A stretch of DNA of 32,218 nucleotides from assembly GCA_029863245.1 (NCBI GenBank), contig JAOTVV010000035.1, positions 1 through 32,218 of the forward strand. Direction: 5' to 3'. Below, piece by piece: positions 13,209 through 22,139 of the stretch. How positions within the stretch are numbered: the stretch's first letter is position 1; every line of letters begins with the position of its first letter. The notes under the pieces are model-generated. The model was not told the origin of the DNA, did no database searches, and saw only the letters and a program-made list of their open reading frames with translations. The translations under genes and the position numbers were made by a program. This stretch comes from Gemmatimonadota bacterium. Its GTDB lineage: Bacteria; Gemmatimonadota; Gemmatimonadetes; Gemmatimonadales; GWC2-71-9.

Positions 13209-15827
13209 TCACGCCGGGTTCGACCCATCACGTTTGCCCGTCCCCCGCACCACATACTCCGCCCGCGCATCACTGACGAACACCTGTGCCGCTACGCGGT
13301 GGACGTCATTCACCGAGACCGCACGCAATCGGGCCGGCGTCTCCGCCATCTGGTCCGCCACACCGTAGATCCAGGCGTCGAGCATCTCTGCCGCCATTGC
13401 CCGCCCCGTCACACGCGAGATCTCCGTGACGCCGGCTACGTAGTTCCGGGCCCGCTCGACCTCGTCTTCCGACGGCGGCACGCCAGCCAGGCGCTCCAGC
13501 TCGTGCAACATCGACTCGCGAGCCTCGTCCTCCCGGTCAGGCTCCGTCGCGATGTAACACAGCACGGCCCCGGCATGCTGCCCGAGCCAGGGCAGCGCGG
13601 CCACGGTGTAGGCCAGCGATCGCTTCTCACGCAATTCCTCGAAGAGCCGCCCCGCAAGGCCACTCAGGAGGCCGCCCATCACCTTGAGCGGGAACCGGTC
13701 GGCCGATGCGTACGGTGTGGCTCGAAACGCCATGGCCAGCGCCGATTGTTTCTTGTCGCGTTCCTCGCTCGCGCGACCGGGCATCCAGCCGGGAGCCGCC
13801 GACACCTCTGGCGCACTCGCCCCGACGGGCATCCATGCGGCGAGAGGGGCGATCGCGTCGAGGCTGCCGTCGGCCTCGACGTCCCCCACCACGACCACCA
13901 CCGGCCGCCGACCCACGGCCTGCTGCCACCAGCCACGAACCCCGTCGGAGCCGAAGGTCATGACCGTTTCAGGCTCCCCAAACACGGGCAATCCATACAC
14001 GTGTCCCGGGAACGCTTGCGCCAGCACTCGCTGCAACGGGTGGCGGAACATGTCGTCGCGCGCGCGCCGCGCATCGCTCGCTTGGAGCTGTCGTTCGATG
14101 ACGAGATCGGCGTCGGCAAGATGCGGCTCTCGCGCCAGCGCGCTGAGCAGCCGGGCCGCTCCGTGGAGCGCGTCGGCTCGCACCGTCATACTCCACCCGA
14201 GCGTTTCAGACGTGACACCGGCGCCGATCGGGCCGCCGAGCGACTCGGCCGTCTGCGCCAACTCCTCACCACTCATCCCGGCCGCGCCGCGGAGCGCCAG
14301 GCGCGCCACCAGCCAGGAGATGCCGGCCGTGGCTTCGGTCTCGCCAGTCGGCGCTCCCGGAAAGTGCAGCAGCAGCGTCGCCAGTCCGGACGCGCGTTTT
14401 GGGCGGACGAGCACGTCGACATGCTGGAGTCGGTACAGCGTGATCCCACCGGGGAGCGTTTCGGCCCGGGCACTCGGCGGCCCCACCACTCCCAGGGCGG
14501 GCAGGGTGGGGACCGGCGGCGGCGACGTCGCGGCACGCTCGAGCACCGGTGGCCATCCCGTGGCAAACGGATCCGCACCGTCAGACTTCGCGAGGTAGAA
14601 CACCCCGGAAGCGACATCGGCGGGAAGGTGCTCCCGAACGACCCGCTGCACATCCTCCGACTTTACCGCGAGCGTACGCTCGAGCAAGTCGTCCAGGATC
14701 TCGTAGCTCCCGAGTGCCTCACCCTCGCATAGCGCGGTGGCCCTGCCTTCCATCGACTCCATGCGCTGTGCCCAGGACGTGACGGTGAGCGCGCGGGCCC
14801 GTTCCAACTCCGCTGGCGTCGGACCCCGTTCCGCCAGATCGTTCACAAGGGCGAGCGCTCTGCTGACCGCCTCCTCCACACGGTCGGCCTCCGCCTCGAG
14901 CGAGATCTCGAACACCCCCACCTCGGTTGGCGTATAGTGGTCCGCTCGCACCGTGGCCGCGATCCCGGGAACGCGGAGCGCACGGTACAGACGCGATCCC
15001 CGCCCGCTACCGAGAATGGAGCCGGCAACGTCGAGCGCCGGTGTGTCGGGGTGAAGCGTGCCCCGGGTCCGCCACCCGAGGCTCACCAGTGGGCGCTTCA
15101 CGTCTCCGCGGAGCACGCGGATCTTGGGGATTCGCTCCTCGGGTTCGCCTGGCGAGCCCTCGACCGGAAATGACGGGCGGGCCCAGTTCCCATAAACCTC
15201 TTCCGCCAGCTGCATCACTTGCTCGACGGCGAGATCGCCGACCACGGCGACGATCACCCGTTCCGGGGTGTAGCGCGTCGCATAGTAGCGACGGACGTCC
15301 TCCGGTATGAGCCGCCGCAGCCCTTTCTCCGTGCCGATCCTCCACCGGCGCATGCGGTGCACGCTGAACAGCAGTTGGAACAGGGTTTCCGTCGTGACGT
15401 CCCCCGGTGCATCCAACTTGCGTTTCGCTTCCTGGACGATCACCTCCAACTCCCGCCTGAGCTCGTCCGCATCCAGAGCGGCATGCATCAGCGCGTCGGC
15501 CTGCACGTCCAACGCCTTGGCGATCCCACCGTCGCGCGATGGCAGCACCGTGTGGTAGACCGTCTTGTCGTAGATCGTGCCCGCGTTGATGTAGCCGCCG
15601 AGCAGCTGCGTCTCGCGGGCGATCACTCCCGGTCCGCGACGTCCGGTGCCCTTGAAGTACATGTGCTCCAGCACGTGGGCGATCCCGACCCATTCGTCAG
15701 GCTCGTCGAAATAGCCGGCACGCACGTGGGTCACGACCGCGATGACCGGGGCCGCCGCATTCCGCTGCGCGAGCACGGTGAGACCGTTGGGGAGAACTCG
15801 TTTGACAACGCCGGTGGTGACGGACAT
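13209..15827 (-). CDS. M16 family zinc metallopeptidase, two M16 halves in one chain
   Basis: 872 residues. The N-terminal half has the inverted zinc motif HxxEH (H51, E54, H55 in HVLEHMYFKG) and the distal zinc ligand E133 in VIVQEAKR, so it is catalytic. The C-terminal half lacks a zinc motif but has the substrate-binding R/Y segment (REKRSLAYTV) of inactive M16 partners. This layout combines the alpha and beta subunits of two-chain bacterial M16 enzymes in a single polypeptide, as in pitrilysin. No clear signal peptide is seen at the chosen ATG, so location is uncertain. Such enzymes degrade peptides or misfolded fragments within an enclosed chamber. Confidence 0.94.
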   Translation of the reverse strand: MSVTTGVVKRVLPNGLTVLAQRNAAAPVIAVVTHVRAGYFDEPDEWVGIAHVLEHMYFKGTGRRGPGVIARETQLLGGYINAGTIYDKTVYHTVLPSRDGGIAKALDVQADALMHAALDADELRRELEVIVQEAKRKLDAPGDVTTETLFQLLFSVHRMRRWRIGTEKGLRRLIPEDVRRYYATRYTPERVIVAVVGDLAVEQVMQLAEEVYGNWARPSFPVEGSPGEPEERIPKIRVLRGDVKRPLVSLGWRTRGTLHPDTPALDVAGSILGSGRGSRLYRALRVPGIAATVRADHYTPTEVGVFEISLEAEADRVEEAVSRALALVNDLAERGPTPAELERARALTVTSWAQRMESMEGRATALCEGEALGSYEILDDLLERTLAVKSEDVQRVVREHLPADVASGVFYLAKSDGADPFATGWPPVLERAATSPPPVPTLPALGVVGPPSARAETLPGGITLYRLQHVDVLVRPKRASGLATLLLHFPGAPTGETEATAGISWLVARLALRGAAGMSGEELAQTAESLGGPIGAGVTSETLGWSMTVRADALHGAARLLSALAREPHLADADLVIERQLQASDARRARDDMFRHPLQRVLAQAFPGHVYGLPVFGEPETVMTFGSDGVRGWWQQAVGRRPVVVVVGDVEADGSLDAIAPLAAWMPVGASAPEVSAAPGWMPGRASEERDKKQSALAMAFRATPYASADRFPLKVMGGLLSGLAGRLFEELREKRSLAYTVAALPWLGQHAGAVLCYIATEPDREDEARESMLHELERLAGVPPSEDEVERARNYVAGVTEISRVTGRAMAAEMLDAWIYGVADQMAETPARLRAVSVNDVHRVAAQVFVSDARAEYVVRGTGKRDGSNPA

Positions 15828-15914
15828 TGGCCAAAGCTAACACCGCAAAAGCCAGCGCCGCGCGCGGCTTCGGGGCCGGGCGCGGCGCGGACGTCGCGCG
15901 GTCGTCGCGCGGGT

Positions 15915-17033
15915 TTAGCGGAGGATCTCCAGGAGTCCGGCCGCGGCGACGCCCTCGACGAAGCTTTGAGGATCGGACACCGGAATCACTACACCGTGCC
16001 GCGTGCGGCTGCGGCGGGCTACGTACTGCATGTACTCCTGCACCGACGCTCCGGCACCGTGACGGTCGTCCATCTTCATCTGCAGAACGATCTCCTCCCA
16101 CGTGCCGGCGTAAGTGATGCCAGTAGTGGTCTTCACGCGGTGCGTCTCAACCGCGCTCCGCCGCTGCATGCCCTGAAGTTCGGTGAGCAGGGTCCCGAAC
16201 AACTCGATCTGGTGGGGGTCGCGCACCGAGCCATCGGGTTGCGTGGTGGCGATCTCGGTCAGGAACTGCTCGACCGGATCCAGATCGGCAGCGAGCTCCA
16301 CGAGACGCCGCTTCCACGGCTGCAGCTCCGGGTCTTCTGGTGGCAAGCGGTAGATAGACTTCTTCAGCTCGATCGTTCGCCAGAGGGCCAGCTCGTCATA
16401 GTGTTCGGTTGGGTCGGTATGCTCGAAGTGGAACAGGCTCGCGTCGTACTCGCCGCGATCGTAGAGCAGATTGCCGAGGTAGATGCGTGACTCGGCATGG
16501 TGTTCATCGAGGTCCAGGGCGCGTCGCAACCAGTACAGGGCCCCCTCCTCGTCACCGAGGCGGTGGGCGGCATAGCCAAGCGAGGCGGCCGGTTCGGACG
16601 AATCCGGGTGCTTCTCGGCCGCGATCTCGAAAAACCCCTTCGCGTGACGCAGCATGCCCTCGCGGAATAGCGCGCGTCCGATCTGCAGCATCAGATCGTG
16701 ATCCTCGCGGAACCCCAGGCCGAGCACGCGGTCGAAGCACTGCAGGGCGCTGGTCCGCTCTCCGAGCTTGAGGAGCGCCTCCCCGAGTCCGGCAAGGGCC
16801 TCCTCGCCCGTCGGATCGAGGGCGACCGCCTTCTCGAACCGCGCCCGAGCCCACGCATACTCCTCGCACGCCAGGTAGGCGTATGCGAGACCGACGTGCA
16901 GCTCGACGGCGTGCGGAAACCGCTCGATCGCCTCCTTCAGCTGCACGATGGCGTCGTCGTACCGACCCTCGTTGTAGAGCCGGTGAGCGCGTTCGGCAAA
17001 ATCGTCGGAGCTGAGGAAGGGGTCCGACATCAT
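15915..17033 (-). CDS. Tetratricopeptide repeat protein
   Basis: About 372 residues. The N-terminal two thirds are tandem TPR helical pairs (YNEGRYDDAIVQLKEAIERF; ACEEYAWARARFEKAVALDP; GEALLKLGERTSALQCFDRV; YAAHRLGDEEGALYWLRRAL; LLYDRGEYDASLFHFEH). The last roughly 100 residues form a different domain that contains GITYAGTWEEIVLQMK and ends GVAAAGLLEILR. No signal peptide is present, so it is probably a cytoplasmic scaffold. ATG 17033 is chosen because GGAGG lies eight bases upstream. It is 87 bases upstream of the M16 gene and could be co-transcribed with it. Partners are unknown. Confidence 0.88.
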   Translation of the reverse strand: MMSDPFLSSDDFAERAHRLYNEGRYDDAIVQLKEAIERFPHAVELHVGLAYAYLACEEYAWARARFEKAVALDPTGEEALAGLGEALLKLGERTSALQCFDRVLGLGFREDHDLMLQIGRALFREGMLRHAKGFFEIAAEKHPDSSEPAASLGYAAHRLGDEEGALYWLRRALDLDEHHAESRIYLGNLLYDRGEYDASLFHFEHTDPTEHYDELALWRTIELKKSIYRLPPEDPELQPWKRRLVELAADLDPVEQFLTEIATTQPDGSVRDPHQIELFGTLLTELQGMQRRSAVETHRVKTTTGITYAGTWEEIVLQMKMDDRHGAGASVQEYMQYVARRSRTRHGVVIPVSDPQSFVEGVAAAGLLEILR

Positions 17034-17227
17034 CGGCCGGGCCTCCAGTGGAAGGTTGCGACAGAATACACGATGAGTCGCAATCACACAAGTGGTTCGG
17101 GCATCATGACTTGCGGCTGTCAGGTCCCGGCGGGCCCGCCGGATGGATCACAAACGCGACGTCCCTGGGAGGCCACGCGGCGGCCGGCCGCGCGCATCCC
17201 CGGGGACATGGCGGTGGCGGAGAGGTC

Positions 17228-17722
17228 CTAGTTGGTCGCCGGTGGCGTGACGGCCAGATCGGCGGTGTGGATCTTCCACACCTTTTGATCCTGGTCTTTC
17301 ATCCAGATCAGGAGTCCATGTCCGGAGGCGACCGGGAGCCGGCGGTTGTCGCGACCGACCACGTCGGTGGAATGCCGGAAAGTCGCCTGTGCGATCCCTC
17401 GCGCCAGCACCTGCACCTCGAGCTCGCTGATCACGAAGTTCATGTACTGGATGCTGCCGTACAGGTCCCGGATCGCCTGCTCGGTCGGTTCCCATCCTTC
17501 GGTGCGGCGGCCGTCCGCCCACATCACCTTCAGGTTGGGCTCCTGATGGTAGAACGTGAGCAGACTGTCAATCCGGGCGTTGTTCATCGTCCCCTGCCAG
17601 GCATTGACGCGCTCGATCACGACCTGCTGGTCGAGCAGCGCCTCCCGCCTGGTCAGATCCGATTGCGTGCACGCCAGCAGCATGGCGCACGTCACCATCA
17701 ACAGCAGTCTCGACAGCGGCAT
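17228..17722 (-). CDS. SnoaL/DUF4440-like lipoprotein
   Basis: 164 residues with a lipoprotein signal (MPLSRLLLMVTCAMLLAC, lipobox LLAC with C18). The mature part has the layout of a SnoaL-like/NTF2-fold domain: VIERVNAWQGTMNNARIDSLLTFYHQ, then a strand with WEPTEQAIRDLYG, and the closing strands GHGLLIWMKD and KVWKIHTADLAV. Proteins of this fold bind small ligands or act as accessory proteins; no activity can be assigned. ATG 17722 has a purine-rich stretch (GGGGGCGG) before it and lies about 40 bases downstream of a promoter candidate. Upstream sequence in the same open frame is antisense to the M28 gene and is not part of it. Confidence 0.8.
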   Translation of the reverse strand: MPLSRLLLMVTCAMLLACTQSDLTRREALLDQQVVIERVNAWQGTMNNARIDSLLTFYHQEPNLKVMWADGRRTEGWEPTEQAIRDLYGSIQYMNFVISELEVQVLARGIAQATFRHSTDVVGRDNRRLPVASGHGLLIWMKDQDQKVWKIHTADLAVTPPATN

Positions 17723-17768
17723 GTGACCGCCCCCTGAATAGCGAGAACGTCGACTAGTTCCTCTCCCA

Positions 17769-17796
17769 AAGCTACCGCACCGCATACTTGCGTCAA
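17769..17796 (-). promoter_or_regulatory. Candidate promoter for the SnoaL-like lipoprotein
   Basis: On the minus strand TTGACG (17791-17796) is followed after 16 bases by TAGCTT (17769-17774). The predicted start is near 17762, giving a leader of about 40 bases to the ATG at 17722. The 223-base gap is shared with the divergent M28 gene, for which I saw no equally good promoter. Confidence 0.35.
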
Positions 17797-17945
17797 CATG
17801 GGTCCCGCGATAGCGTATCCAGCCGACACAGGTGGCGAGGGCGTTGACACGCGATTCACGAATGGGCGGCGGGCGCCGGTCCAATCGACCGGAGGATCCC
17901 CAGCCGCCTTGTTTTTTTCTCGACGACCGCCCTGCCGAGGTGCGC

Positions 17946-19310
17946 ATGCGACTCACCCCACTCCTCATGCTGCTGGCGTTGCCGGCAGCGGCCCAGCAGC
18001 CCCCGCCCTCAGGGGATCCGCGCATCCACGAAATCGTCGCCGACGTGGCGGCGAACCGCATCGCCCGCGATATCCGGACCCTGGTCTCGTTCGGCACCCG
18101 CCACACCCTGTCCGACACGGTATCGGCGACGCGAGGAATCGGCGCCGCGCGCCGCTGGATCAAGGCGGAGTTCGAGCGGATCTCGGCTGACTGCGGCGGG
18201 TGCCTGGACGTGTCGTACGTCGCCGAGGTCTTCCCGGCCGGGGCGCGACGGCTCCACCCGTCGCGCGAGACGAACATCGTCAATGTCGTGGCGATCCAGC
18301 GGGGGGTCACCGATCCGAACCGGGTGGTGGTCATGAGCGGCGACATCGACAGCCGGATCAGCGACCCCATGAACTACGCCGATTCCGCGCCGGGCGCGAA
18401 CGACAACGCCAGCGGCGTTGCCGGCACGCTGGAGGCTGCGCGGGTGCTGACACGGCACCAGTTCGGTGGGTCGATCGCCTACCTCGCGCTCTCGGGCGAG
18501 GAACAGGGGCTCTACGGAGGCCAGACCGTGGCGCGGCTGGCGAGGGACAGCAGCTGGAACCTCCAAGCCGTGCTCAACAACGACATGATCGGCAACATCA
18601 GCGGCATCAATGGCGTGATCGACAACGCCACGGCCCGAGTGTTCTCCGACGGAACGCCCCCAACGGAGACCGATCAGGAACGCGCTGCCCGACGGTTCAC
18701 GGGCGGAGAGGTGGACGGGGTGTCGCGGCAGCTCGCCCGCTACATCGACCGCATCGCCGACCACTACCTCCCTGGGCTCGATGTGTTGTTGGTCTACCGG
18801 CTCGACCGATTCGGGCGGGGCGGCCACCACCGACCGTTCGCCGACTTGGGGTTCCCCGCTGTTCGGATCATGGAGACCAACGAGCATTACGACCGTCAGC
18901 ACCAGGACATCCGGGTGGAGAACGGCATCCATTACGGGGACGTTCTCGAAGGGGTGGACTTCACCTACGCCGCCAAGCTGACGGCGCTCAATGCCGCGAC
19001 GCTCGCCGCCCTGGCGTGGGCCCCCCGTTCGCCGCAGGAAGTCCGCATCTGCGGCGCGGTGCAGGCGTCTGCCCGGCTGGCCTGGGATCCGCCGGCTCAC
19101 GCCGCTTCCGTGGCCGGCTACCGGGTGTACTGGCGTCTCACCGACTCCCCCACCTGGGACAACGCGCGCCCAGTGGGCAACGCCACCGCACACACCTTCG
19201 AGGGACTGGTCGTCGACAACTACTTCTTTGGCGTGGCCTCCGTGGCCGCTGACGGGAACGAGAGCACGGTCGTATTCCCCCGTCAGGCACGCCGGGGAGA
19301 GGGCTGTTGA
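17946..19310 (+). CDS. Secreted M28 family zinc peptidase with C-terminal FnIII-like domain
   Basis: 454 residues with a signal peptide (MRLTPLLMLLALPAAAQ). The M28 aminopeptidase core has D153 in GANDNASG, the catalytic pair E185-E186 (SGEEQGL), D213 (NNDMIGN) and a late His near 319 (DRQHQD). The position usually filled by His in the GH-x-DS motif is Asp here (SGDIDSR, D133). The last roughly 90 residues (WDPPAHAASVAGYRVYWR ... YFFGVASVAADGNES) look like a fibronectin type III domain. It should cleave peptides outside the cytoplasm. ATG 17946 has GAGGT upstream. Its stop overlaps the TTG start of the MFS transporter, so a peptidase and a transporter are made together. Confidence 0.9.
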   Translation: MRLTPLLMLLALPAAAQQPPPSGDPRIHEIVADVAANRIARDIRTLVSFGTRHTLSDTVSATRGIGAARRWIKAEFERISADCGGCLDVSYVAEVFPAGARRLHPSRETNIVNVVAIQRGVTDPNRVVVMSGDIDSRISDPMNYADSAPGANDNASGVAGTLEAARVLTRHQFGGSIAYLALSGEEQGLYGGQTVARLARDSSWNLQAVLNNDMIGNISGINGVIDNATARVFSDGTPPTETDQERAARRFTGGEVDGVSRQLARYIDRIADHYLPGLDVLLVYRLDRFGRGGHHRPFADLGFPAVRIMETNEHYDRQHQDIRVENGIHYGDVLEGVDFTYAAKLTALNAATLAALAWAPRSPQEVRICGAVQASARLAWDPPAHAASVAGYRVYWRLTDSPTWDNARPVGNATAHTFEGLVVDNYFFGVASVAADGNESTVVFPRQARRGEGC

Positions 19311-20524
19311 GCAGCTTCTCACCGTACCAGCGGCGACTCTTCATCTTTTTGAGCGTCGCGACCTTCTTCGAAGGCTACGACTTCATCGCGCTGAGCCAGA
19401 TCCTGCCCAACCTGCGGACGGACTTCGGTCTCTCGGAGTCGGACGGTGGCATGCTCGGGTCGGTCATCAGTCTCGGAACGATGGTGTCGTACATCTTGGT
19501 GCGGAAGGCCGATCGCTGGGGTCGCCGCCGCACGCTCATATTTACCATCGCCGGGTACTCGACGTTCACGTTCCTCTCCGCCATGTCGCAGGGGCCGTAC
19601 GATTTCACGGCCTATCAATTCACGGCCCGCGTCTTCCTCATCGCGCAGTGGGCGGTGGGCATGATCTACGCTGCCGAGGAGTATCCCGCCGGCCGGCGTG
19701 GTTTCGTAATCGGGGTCATCCAGGCCAGCAACTCCCTTGGGGTCGTGACCTGCGCGGCAGTCGTTCCCTACCTGCTCCAGACCCAGTACGGATGGCGGGC
19801 CGTGTATTTCGTCGGCGTCGCCCCGTTCGCGCTCCTGCTCTACGCCATGCGGGGCCTGCGGGAGACCGAGCGGTTCACCGAAATCCGCCGGACCGGTCTT
19901 CCCGCGAGCCACAGCCTGCTCGAGATCATGCGGTCGCCGTATCGCACCCGGGTGCTCCAAATGGCGCTCATCTGGGGCCTCACCTACCTCAGCACCAACA
20001 CGGCGCTGCTTTTTTGGAAGGAGTTCGCCGTTGGCGAACGCGGCTTCAGCGACGCCGACGTGGGGCAGGCGGTCGTGATCGCTTCCGTCGTGGCTCTCCC
20101 GTTCGTGTTCGGGGTGGGCAAGCTGTTGGACGTAATCGGCCGTAAGCGCGGGGCGCTGCTCATCTACTCCGTATCGGCCGTGTTCGTCGTGCTCGTCTAT
20201 CAATTGCGGAACTTCTGGGCTTTGACCGCGTGCCTCACCGTCGCGCTCGTGGCGGCGATCGGAATCCTCACGCTCCTCAACGCGCTCACCACCGAGTTGT
20301 TCCCGACGGAAATGCGTGCCGACGCGTTCGCGTGGGCCAACAACCTGCTCGGCCGGATCGGCTACGTCATCGCCCCCGGGGTGGTCGGGGCCGTTGCCGC
20401 CCAAACCAGCTGGAGCTTCGCGGTACCGCTCACGGCGATCGCGGTGTTGGCCGCGCTATGGCTCATCCTCTGGCTCATCCCCGAGACCGGCGGCAAGGAA
20501 CTGGAGGAGGCGGCCCGCATCTGA
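19307..20524 (+). CDS. MFS transporter
   Basis: 405 residues with 12 predicted membrane helices and the major facilitator signature between helices 2 and 3 (RKADRWGRRRT) plus its echo between helices 8 and 9 (LLDVIGRKRG). The acidic FFEGYDFIALS in helix 1 resembles the proton-coupled aromatic-acid/metabolite symporter branch (AAHS and sugar-porter relatives), but the substrate is not readable. The start is TTG 19307, overlapping the M28 stop TGA by four bases (TTGA); GGGGAGAGGG precedes it. The substrate could be a product of the co-translated peptidase, which is an inference from linkage only. Confidence 0.9.
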   Translation: MSSFSPYQRRLFIFLSVATFFEGYDFIALSQILPNLRTDFGLSESDGGMLGSVISLGTMVSYILVRKADRWGRRRTLIFTIAGYSTFTFLSAMSQGPYDFTAYQFTARVFLIAQWAVGMIYAAEEYPAGRRGFVIGVIQASNSLGVVTCAAVVPYLLQTQYGWRAVYFVGVAPFALLLYAMRGLRETERFTEIRRTGLPASHSLLEIMRSPYRTRVLQMALIWGLTYLSTNTALLFWKEFAVGERGFSDADVGQAVVIASVVALPFVFGVGKLLDVIGRKRGALLIYSVSAVFVVLVYQLRNFWALTACLTVALVAAIGILTLLNALTTELFPTEMRADAFAWANNLLGRIGYVIAPGVVGAVAAQTSWSFAVPLTAIAVLAALWLILWLIPETGGKELEEAARI

Positions 20525-20589
20525 GCCGCTAGCCAAACGGGGCGGGATCCCCTATGCTGGAGGCAGGATTCGGCAAGGGGTATGCCCCC

Positions 20590-21438
20590 GTGCCTCTTCA
20601 ACTCGAGACCGTGCAGCAGGCGCTCGCCGAGCGCTACGACATCGACACACTCTTGAGCAAGGGTGGGATGTCGTATGTGTTCTCCGGTCGTAGGCGGAGA
20701 GATGGACGGACGATCGCCGTCAAGGTGTTCCGTCCCGAGTTCGCTGTCACCATCCTGCGAGATCGTTTCCACCAGGAGATCGAGTTTCTCGCGGCGCTCG
20801 ACCATCCCAATATCCTCCCGCTGCTCGAGTCGGGTGAGTCCGGACCGCTCATCTATTACGTCTGTCCCTATGCCCATGGGGGATCGCTGGCCGAGCGGCT
20901 TTGTCGCGAGCACCGCCTTCCTCTGGAGGACGCGGTCGGCATCACGCGCGACCTTGCCGCCGCGCTCGACTACGCGCACGGTCAGAACGTGCTGCACCGC
21001 GACATCAAGCCTCAGAACGTAATCTTCGACGGGGAGCGGGTGCTGCTGTGCGACTTCGGGGTGGCCCGGGCCTTGGTGCGCGCCGCCGGCGACCGGATCT
21101 CGAGCAGTGGACTCGTGGTGGGAACGCCCACGTACATGAGCCCGGAGCAAGCGTCTGGAAAGCAGGAGCTTGACCGTCGGAGCGACATCTACGCGCTTGC
21201 CTGCCTCGTGTACGAAATGCTGGCAGGCGAGCCGCCATTTACCGGCGCCACCCCGCAGGCCGTGTTCGCCCGCCAGATTGCCGAGCGGCCGCCGTCACTG
21301 CGGGTGGTGCGACCGGACCTGCCTCAGCACGTGGAGGACGCGGTGACCCGCGCGCTGGCCAAGAGCCCCCGCCGCCGGCCGGGCACCGGGGCAGCATTCG
21401 TCCGATCGCTTCAGCTGCCCGCCCCGGCGGATTCCTGA
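20590..21438 (+). CDS. Soluble Hanks-type serine/threonine protein kinase
   Basis: About 282 residues, kinase domain only. Glycine loop LSKGGMSYVF, catalytic Lys in IAVKVF, helix-C Glu in FHQEIEFL, catalytic loop HRDIKPQN, DFG in CDFGVAR, activation segment GTPTYMSPEQ and DIYALACLVYEMLAG are all intact, so it should be active. It has no membrane helix, PASTA or other sensor domain, unlike many bacterial kinases. GTG 20590 gives the short N-terminus typical of the family and follows AAGGGG; ATG 20554 is the alternative. It lies 29-65 bases after the MFS gene and is probably the third gene of the M28-MFS-kinase unit. Confidence 0.92.
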   Translation: MPLQLETVQQALAERYDIDTLLSKGGMSYVFSGRRRRDGRTIAVKVFRPEFAVTILRDRFHQEIEFLAALDHPNILPLLESGESGPLIYYVCPYAHGGSLAERLCREHRLPLEDAVGITRDLAAALDYAHGQNVLHRDIKPQNVIFDGERVLLCDFGVARALVRAAGDRISSSGLVVGTPTYMSPEQASGKQELDRRSDIYALACLVYEMLAGEPPFTGATPQAVFARQIAERPPSLRVVRPDLPQHVEDAVTRALAKSPRRRPGTGAAFVRSLQLPAPADS

Positions 21439-21590
21439 AGGGCGCCGCGCTGCCCTCCTCTACCCCGCGCTAGCGTTTTGCGGCGTCCTTGGTCGTAACC
21501 GTGGTGGTGAGCCGACTGACCCGCCCGCCCGACGAGGTCGATGTCCTGTTCGACTCGATGGTGCCGGGTCCCGCGTCCAAGTCCTGAAGA

Positions 21591-21613
21591 CGGCGGGAGT
21601 AGCGTTACCGCCG
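21591..21613 (-). terminator. Weak hairpin at the end of the 150-residue lipoprotein gene
   Basis: CGGCGG (21591-21596) and CCGCCG (21608-21613) form a six-base stem over an 11-base loop that includes the stop codon. The downstream tail on the minus strand (TCTTC) is poor in T. It may help termination between two convergent genes, but is not a textbook terminator. Confidence 0.25.
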
Positions 21614-22057
21614 CAACACCAACACGATCGACGCGGCGCCGATGGTCTGCCCCTCGAACTCGATGGTGAGTCCGGACCCGGAGATCGTCAGGGTATCCCC
21701 GGAAAGGACAAACTGACCCGAGATCGGCTGGACGAGACCTTGGGTGAACGTGAGGGTGAGCGTCATCCCTTGAACGGTCACCGTCCCGGACACCGGGTTC
21801 TCCGTGGCGATGGCGCTGGCCTTGAGGGTCCCTGAGAAGCCGCCCCCCGACGTCACGGTGATGACGAGCCTGCCGCCAAAGGCGACGATATCGAACGGCG
21901 CGATCGTGCCGCTCTCGTCGGTGATCTGGAAGCGGGACGCAGTCCACGTTCCCACGAGATCGTCGACCGTGACCTGTACCGGTTCGTTCGAGTTACCACA
22001 CGCGGCCACCAGGCCAAAGGTCAGCGTGAGGGCAAAAAGGCGATAAAGACGTTTCAC
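21605..22057 (-). CDS. Lipocalin-like lipoprotein
   Basis: 150 residues with a lipoprotein signal ending in the lipobox LVAAC (C20). The mature part is nearly all beta strand: DDLVGTWTASRFQITD resembles the start of bacterial lipocalin-like proteins, followed by repeated Thr/Ser/Gly-rich strands (GTVTVQGMTLTLTFTQG; GQFVLSGDTLTISGSG). GTG 22057 is chosen because a very strong ribosome site (GGAGGTGA) precedes it. Probably an envelope protein binding a small hydrophobic ligand; no specific function is assigned. It stands alone between the kinase and Nramp-like genes. Confidence 0.78.
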   Translation of the reverse strand: MKRLYRLFALTLTFGLVAACGNSNEPVQVTVDDLVGTWTASRFQITDESGTIAPFDIVAFGGRLVITVTSGGGFSGTLKASAIATENPVSGTVTVQGMTLTLTFTQGLVQPISGQFVLSGDTLTISGSGLTIEFEGQTIGAASIVLVLRR

Positions 22058-22139
22058 GGTTTCACCTCCGCGGGAAGCCGCCCCCTGAAAGAAGCGCGGG
22101 GCGCGGGCGCCGGTCAATCACGCGGCAAACCCCGACAGA

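Noticed and set aside
13299..14732. Plus-strand open frame of 477 codons
   Set aside because: Antisense to the M16 peptidase C-terminal half; Arg/His/Pro-rich without motifs.
17844..17849. TTGACA on the plus strand upstream of the first M28 gene
   Set aside because: No acceptable -10 box at 15-19 bases; the expected region is GC only.
18009..19322. Minus-strand open frame of 437 codons
   Set aside because: Antisense to the M28 peptidase and its FnIII-like domain; composition of a shadow frame.
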